Shown: one piece after another, positions 5,642 through 8,055 of the stretch
How the letters are laid out: each line of letters begins with the position of its first letter
How positions within the stretch are numbered: the stretch's first letter is position 1
Assembly: GCA_031289065.1 (NCBI GenBank)
Contig: JAITQI010000022.1
Span: 1 to 8,055, forward strand
From: Oscillospiraceae bacterium
GTDB lineage: Bacteria; Bacillota; Clostridia; Oscillospirales; UBA929
Direction of reading: 5' to 3'
DNA length: 8,055 nt
The notes under the pieces: model-generated
Told to the model about the DNA's origin: nothing
Database searches by the model: none
What the model saw: the letters and a program-made list of their open reading frames with translations, nothing else
Made by a program: the position numbers and the translations under genes

Positions 5642-6325
5642 ATGGGCATTTCCCTGACCTCCGAACTCCTTCAGATTTCGGCGGCGCTGGCGCTGGGCGC
5701 GGCGCTCGGCCTCTTCTACGACTTGCTGCGCCTCATTTGCGGCCGTGTCCGCCTGCGGGGCCTGTCTACGGTCTTCGACCTGCTGTTCTGGTTCGTCTGT
5801 TTCGCGGCGACCTGCTGGTTCGCCATGACGCTGGCCGAGGGGCGGCTCCGCCTCCACAACCTGATCGGCACGGGCGGCGGCGGCCTCCTGTATGGGCTTT
5901 TATGCAGCGGAACGGTGCGCCGGGCGGGGAGCGTCATCTTGGACGCGCTGTGGTTTGGTGTCCGTGTCCTGCTGTGGCCGGCGGTCTTCCTCTGGCGTGT
6001 GCTGAAATTATTTTGTGAATTTGCAAAAAATCTCTTCCTTTATGCGCGAAAAAGAGTTAAAATAAGTCATGATATACGTCGGCCCGGGCGGAGACTCCGC
6101 GGGGCGCGGCGTCGGGAGGAACACCGGTATGCGCCGCAAAAAGAAAAGACGGATCCTGTTCAAGGCGATGGTGGTCATGATGGTGCTGTACGCCGCCGTT
6201 CGGTTGGTGATGGCCCAGGTCGAGACCAACGCTCAACTCGGCAACATCGCAAATCTGACCGCCCAGCTCGAGGAACAGCGCGAGACCAACGCGGCGCTTC
6301 GCTCCCTAAACGATTCTCTGTCTGA
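5642..6325 (+). CDS. yabQ: Spore cortex biosynthesis protein YabQ, with an anomalous C-terminal extension
   Basis: Residues 1-142 are a clear YabQ: several hydrophobic membrane segments (about 5-27, 43-63, 74-92 and 100-125) with the family-type GLFYDLLRLI stretch (23-32), ending in a basic segment near ARKRVKIS. YabQ acts in the mother cell and is needed for spore cortex assembly. The start at 5642 lies 2 bases after the yabP stop and has no Shine-Dalgarno, consistent with translational coupling. Beyond residue 142 the frame stays open for 85 more residues, rich in Arg, Gly and Asp, and reads divIC DNA in another frame. That tail looks like an out-of-frame translation. Both other frames stop at 6058-6065 (TAA at 6058-6060 and 6063-6065), so a lost stop or small indel near 6049-6065 may have extended the protein. 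Confidence 0.85.
   Translation: MGISLTSELLQISAALALGAALGLFYDLLRLICGRVRLRGLSTVFDLLFWFVCFAATCWFAMTLAEGRLRLHNLIGTGGGGLLYGLLCSGTVRRAGSVILDALWFGVRVLLWPAVFLWRVLKLFCEFAKNLFLYARKRVKISHDIRRPGRRLRGARRREEHRYAPQKEKTDPVQGDGGHDGAVRRRSVGDGPGRDQRSTRQHRKSDRPARGTARDQRGASLPKRFSV
6070..6078 (+). promoter_or_regulatory. Candidate extended -10 promoter for divIC
   Basis: TGATATACG (6070-6078) is an extended -10 element (TGn plus TATACG) inside an AT-rich patch (about 6005-6080) that stands out in GC-rich surroundings. No good -35 is visible. A second weak option is TTCCTT (6035-6040), a 17-base spacer and TAAAAT (6058-6063). divIC is a vegetative division gene, so a promoter independent of sigma-E here would make sense. 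Confidence 0.25.
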
Positions 6326-6416
6326 CAAGGACGACGACGCCATTGTCCAGATCGCCCGGGATGTTTTGGGATATGTATACCCGGATGAAAAAGTCATCGT
6401 CAATGTAGGGCGCTGA
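6129..6416 (+). CDS. divIC: Septum formation initiator DivIC (FtsB-like)
   Basis: The 95-residue protein has the standard DivIC/FtsB layout. A short basic cytoplasmic head (MRRKKKRR, 1-8) is followed by one membrane segment (about 9-29), a Glu/Gln/Leu-rich coiled coil (about 31-66) and the conserved end IARDVLGYVYPDEKVIVNV (75-93). It is a bitopic divisome protein that works with FtsL and DivIB in septal wall synthesis at division and sporulation. I chose ATG 6129 because GGGAGGA (6114-6120) lies 8 bases upstream and the basic head follows directly. The ATG at 6069 would add 20 Gly-rich residues without a ribosome binding site. The gene is overlapped out of frame by the yabQ extension for 197 bases. 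Confidence 0.92.
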   Translation: MRRKKKRRILFKAMVVMMVLYAAVRLVMAQVETNAQLGNIANLTAQLEEQRETNAALRSLNDSLSDKDDDAIVQIARDVLGYVYPDEKVIVNVGR

Positions 6417-6433
6417 CAACATGTATTGTGCGT

Positions 6434-6478
6434 GGCGGGACATGGTTCCCAGCCCGCCGAATAGCGGACTTTTCCGCT
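6434..6478 (+). promoter_or_regulatory. Tandem hairpins in the yabR leader
   Basis: Two inverted repeats lie between divIC and yabR: GGCGGG (6434-6439) with CCCGCC (6453-6458), and AGCGGA (6463-6468) with TCCGCT (6473-6478) around a CTTT loop. The second ends 4 bases before the AAAGGAGG ribosome binding site (6483-6490). No U-run follows either, so they are not plain terminators. They could slow read-through, protect the mRNA or modulate yabR translation. Confidence 0.45.
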
Positions 6479-6497
6479 CTACAAAGGAGGATTCTCT

Positions 6498-6911
6498 GTG
6501 CCCGTGGAGCTTGAGGTCGGGAGCGTTTTAGACGGCAAGGTGACCGGCATCACAAAATTCGGCGCCTTCGTCGCCCTGCCCGTGGGGCGAACCGGTATGG
6601 TTCACATCTCGGAGGTGTCTTACTCCTATGTCAACGACATCAAGGAGTACCTCGTCGAAGGCCAGGAAGTCAAAGTGCGCGTCCTGGCGGTGGATCAGGA
6701 GGGCCGTATCAACCTGTCCATCAAAAAAGCCGCCCCCCCGCCAACCGCGTCGGAGTCCCGGGGAGATCGGTCTTCCCACGCCGCCCGCCCGGCCCCCAGA
6801 GGCAATTTGACCTTTGAGGACAAGCTCAAACAGTTCATGCAGGACTCCCAAACCAAGATGTCCGACATGAACAACGAGCGCCGCGTCTCCCGCCGGGGCG
6901 GCAAACGCTGA
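6498..6911 (+). CDS. yabR: S1-domain RNA-binding protein YabR (CvfD-like)
   Basis: The 137-residue protein has one S1 RNA-binding domain (about 5-76). It shows the standard GSVLDGKVTGITKFGAFV opening, GMVHISEVS (33-41), VKVRVLAVD (58-66) and GRINLSIKKA (69-78). A Pro/Ser/Arg-rich linker (79-103) leads to a helical, basic tail containing FEDKLKQFMQDS (106-117) and ending RRGGKR. This class of short S1 proteins binds ribosomes or RNA and acts as a post-transcriptional regulator in Firmicutes; the exact role here is inferred from homologues. The start is GTG 6498, fixed by AAAGGAGG (6483-6490) 7 bases upstream. It is the last gene of the series, followed by a terminator. In Bacillus spoIIE comes next; here it is ligA. 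Confidence 0.92.
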   Translation: MPVELEVGSVLDGKVTGITKFGAFVALPVGRTGMVHISEVSYSYVNDIKEYLVEGQEVKVRVLAVDQEGRINLSIKKAAPPPTASESRGDRSSHAARPAPRGNLTFEDKLKQFMQDSQTKMSDMNNERRVSRRGGKR

Positions 6912-6937
6912 CCGACGCCGTTAGCGCGTCTATTTAT

Positions 6938-6970
6938 AGCACCCGCTTGCCTGTCAAGTGGGCGCTTTTT
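6938..6970 (+). terminator. Factor-independent terminator after yabR
   Basis: AGCACCCGCTTG (6938-6949) pairs with CAAGTGGGCGCT (6955-6966) around a CCTGT loop, with one A-C mismatch and one G-U pair. It is followed by a T-run (6966-6970). It ends the mtaD-to-yabR series and separates it from the ligA promoter. It is the only classic intrinsic terminator I find in the window. Confidence 0.85.
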
Positions 6971-7016
6971 CCTGCCCAAATTTTTCACAACCTTCTCCCA
7001 AAGCGCCCCTGTACCC

Positions 7017-7045
7017 TTGTGAACCATCGCCGTTTTTGATATACT
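7017..7045 (+). promoter_or_regulatory. Sigma-A type promoter for ligA
   Basis: TTGTGA (7017-7022), a 17-base spacer and TATACT (7040-7045) with a TG extension (7037-7038) form a strong candidate. Transcription would start near 7052, leaving a leader of about 30 bases before the ATG at 7081. Confidence 0.75.
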
Positions 7046-7080
7046 GATCAAAACCACAACAGGGGGGAGCGTGTCCCACT

Positions 7081-8055
7081 ATGGACGACAGTCTGCACGA
7101 GTTGGAGGCCCTGCGCGAGCAACTCAAGGCCCACAACCGGGCCTATTACGAGCTGGACGCCCCCACCATATCCGACCACGAATACGACGCCCTCCTGCGC
7201 CGCCTGGGCGAGCTGGAGACCCTGCATCCCGAGGCCGCCGACCCCGAGTCCCCCGCCGTCCGGGTGGGGGGACGGGTGGCCTTTGCCCCGGTGGCCCACG
7301 CCGTACCCCTGCTCAGCCTCAACGACGTCTTCTCCTTCGAGGAACTGGCCGCCTTTGACAGCCGCCTGTCCGCCGCCCTGGGGGAACCCCCCGTCTATGT
7401 CCTGGAGCCCAAGGTGGACGGCCTTTCGGTGGCCCTGACCTACCGAAACGGCCGGTTTACCGGCGGAGCCACCCGAGGCGACGGTCAGACCGGCGAGGAT
7501 GTCACCCACAACCTGCTGACCATCGAAAACCTCCCCAAAACACTGTCCGGCGACCCGCCGGACAGTCTCATCGTCCGGGGCGAGGTCTACATGCCCAAGG
7601 CGGTTTTCCGCGCCCTCAACGACGCCCGGGAAGAAGCCGGGCAGCCCCTGCTGGCCAATCCCCGCAACGCCGCCGCCGGTTCCCTGCGCCAGCTTGACGC
7701 CCGTGTGGCCGCTGAACGTTCCTTGGCCGTCGTCCTGTTCAACATTCAGGACATGTCCGCCCCCTGGCCGGACACCTGCCTGGAAACATTGGACAGGATG
7801 GAATCCTGGGGCTTCCCGGTCATCCCGAGAACCCGCCTCACCCATATGGACAAGGTGGCCGCCGCCGTGGCCGACATGGGGGAGCGCCGGGAGAAATACC
7901 CCTTCGATATGGACGGCGCGGTCGTCTCGCTGGACAGCTTGGCCGCCCGGAATCGGTTGGGCTTCACCGCCCGCGCCCCCCGCTGGTCGGTCGCCTATAA
8001 GTACCCCCCCGAGCGCAAGGAGACCCAACTGCTGGGCATCCACATCCAGGTGGGG
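7081..8055 (+). CDS. ligA: NAD-dependent DNA ligase LigA, N-terminal 325 residues (runs off right edge)
   Basis: The visible part covers the NAD-binding Ia domain, the adenylation domain and the start of the OB fold. Domain Ia shows Tyr22, Asp32, Tyr35 and Asp36 in AYYELDAPTISDHEYD. The adenylated lysine is Lys111 in EPKVDG. TRGDG (131-135), RGEV (166-169, Glu168) and NPRNAAAGSLRQLD (193-206) follow, then FTARAPRW (295-302) and AYKYPP with Lys307. It seals nicks in replication and repair, using NAD. The motif IV lysine is missing: MDGAVVSLDSLA (277-288) has Ser283 where Escherichia coli has Lys290. ATG 7081 follows AGGGGGGAG (7061-7069) at 11 bases, a little long; no in-frame alternative is better. 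The zinc-finger, helix-hairpin-helix and BRCT domains would lie past the edge. Confidence 0.93.
   Translation, partial: MDDSLHELEALREQLKAHNRAYYELDAPTISDHEYDALLRRLGELETLHPEAADPESPAVRVGGRVAFAPVAHAVPLLSLNDVFSFEELAAFDSRLSAALGEPPVYVLEPKVDGLSVALTYRNGRFTGGATRGDGQTGEDVTHNLLTIENLPKTLSGDPPDSLIVRGEVYMPKAVFRALNDAREEAGQPLLANPRNAAAGSLRQLDARVAAERSLAVVLFNIQDMSAPWPDTCLETLDRMESWGFPVIPRTRLTHMDKVAAAVADMGERREKYPFDMDGAVVSLDSLAARNRLGFTARAPRWSVAYKYPPERKETQLLGIHIQVG

Noticed and set aside
6047..6060. Programmed -1 frameshift site at the A-run near the end of the YabQ domain.
   Set aside because: In the yabQ frame the codons are CGA AAA AGA, which is not the X XXY YYZ slippery arrangement. No clear stimulatory stem was found directly downstream.
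7048..8043. A 331-codon minus-strand open frame opposite ligA.
   Set aside because: It is a Gly/Val/His-rich antisense shadow of an unmistakable ligase, and no domain is recognisable.

Overview
The window reads as a GC-rich, endospore-forming Firmicute of class Clostridia. An Oscillospirales/Oscillospiraceae-type gut anaerobe is my best guess. The evidence is a complete sporulation-linked block (SpoVB-type flippase, MazG, HU, RqcP, YabP, YabQ, DivIC, YabR) in the order known from the Bacillus subtilis yabM-yabN-yabO-yabP-yabQ-divIC-yabR locus, with HU inserted as is common in clostridia. High-GC codon use and strong AAGGAGG-type ribosome binding sites fit. The taxonomic assignment is inference.

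Layout. Positions 1-381 (minus strand) hold the N-terminal 127 codons of an ABC-transporter ATPase with its own near-consensus promoter (437-465). A divergent near-consensus promoter (539-567) drives an S-adenosylhomocysteine/5'-methylthioadenosine deaminase-type amidohydrolase (611-1921). After a 100-base gap containing a 7-base tandem repeat come a SpoVB/MurJ-family flippase (2022-3725), a MazG nucleotide pyrophosphohydrolase (3795-4517) and HU (4600-4875). The hup-rqcP gap carries a long stem-loop (4876-4969). Then come rqcP (5012-5251), yabP (5352-5639), yabQ (5642-6325), divIC (6129-6416) and yabR (6498-6911). A factor-independent terminator (6938-6970) closes this series, and a separate promoter (7017-7045) starts a NAD-dependent DNA ligase gene that runs off the right edge (7081-8055).

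How the genes fit together. Genes from 611 to 6911 are co-directional and I see only one convincing terminator, at the end, so they could form one long transcript with internal promoters. The products serve cell-envelope and spore building (flippase, YabP, YabQ, DivIC), nucleotide and adenosine-derivative housekeeping (MazG, MtaD), chromosome compaction (HU) and ribosome rescue or RNA binding (RqcP, YabR).

The gene content is ordinary. The points most worth a second look are: the roughly 94-nt hairpin after hup, whose G-U pairs favour folding of the sense transcript; the yabQ frame running about 197 bases out of frame into divIC; a ligase that lacks the usual motif IV lysine; a MazG whose second active site looks eroded and whose 5' end is unusually AT-rich; and heptamer repeats upstream of two genes. 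I see no mobile element, CRISPR array, tRNA or rRNA. No stretch over 300 bases lacks a gene.
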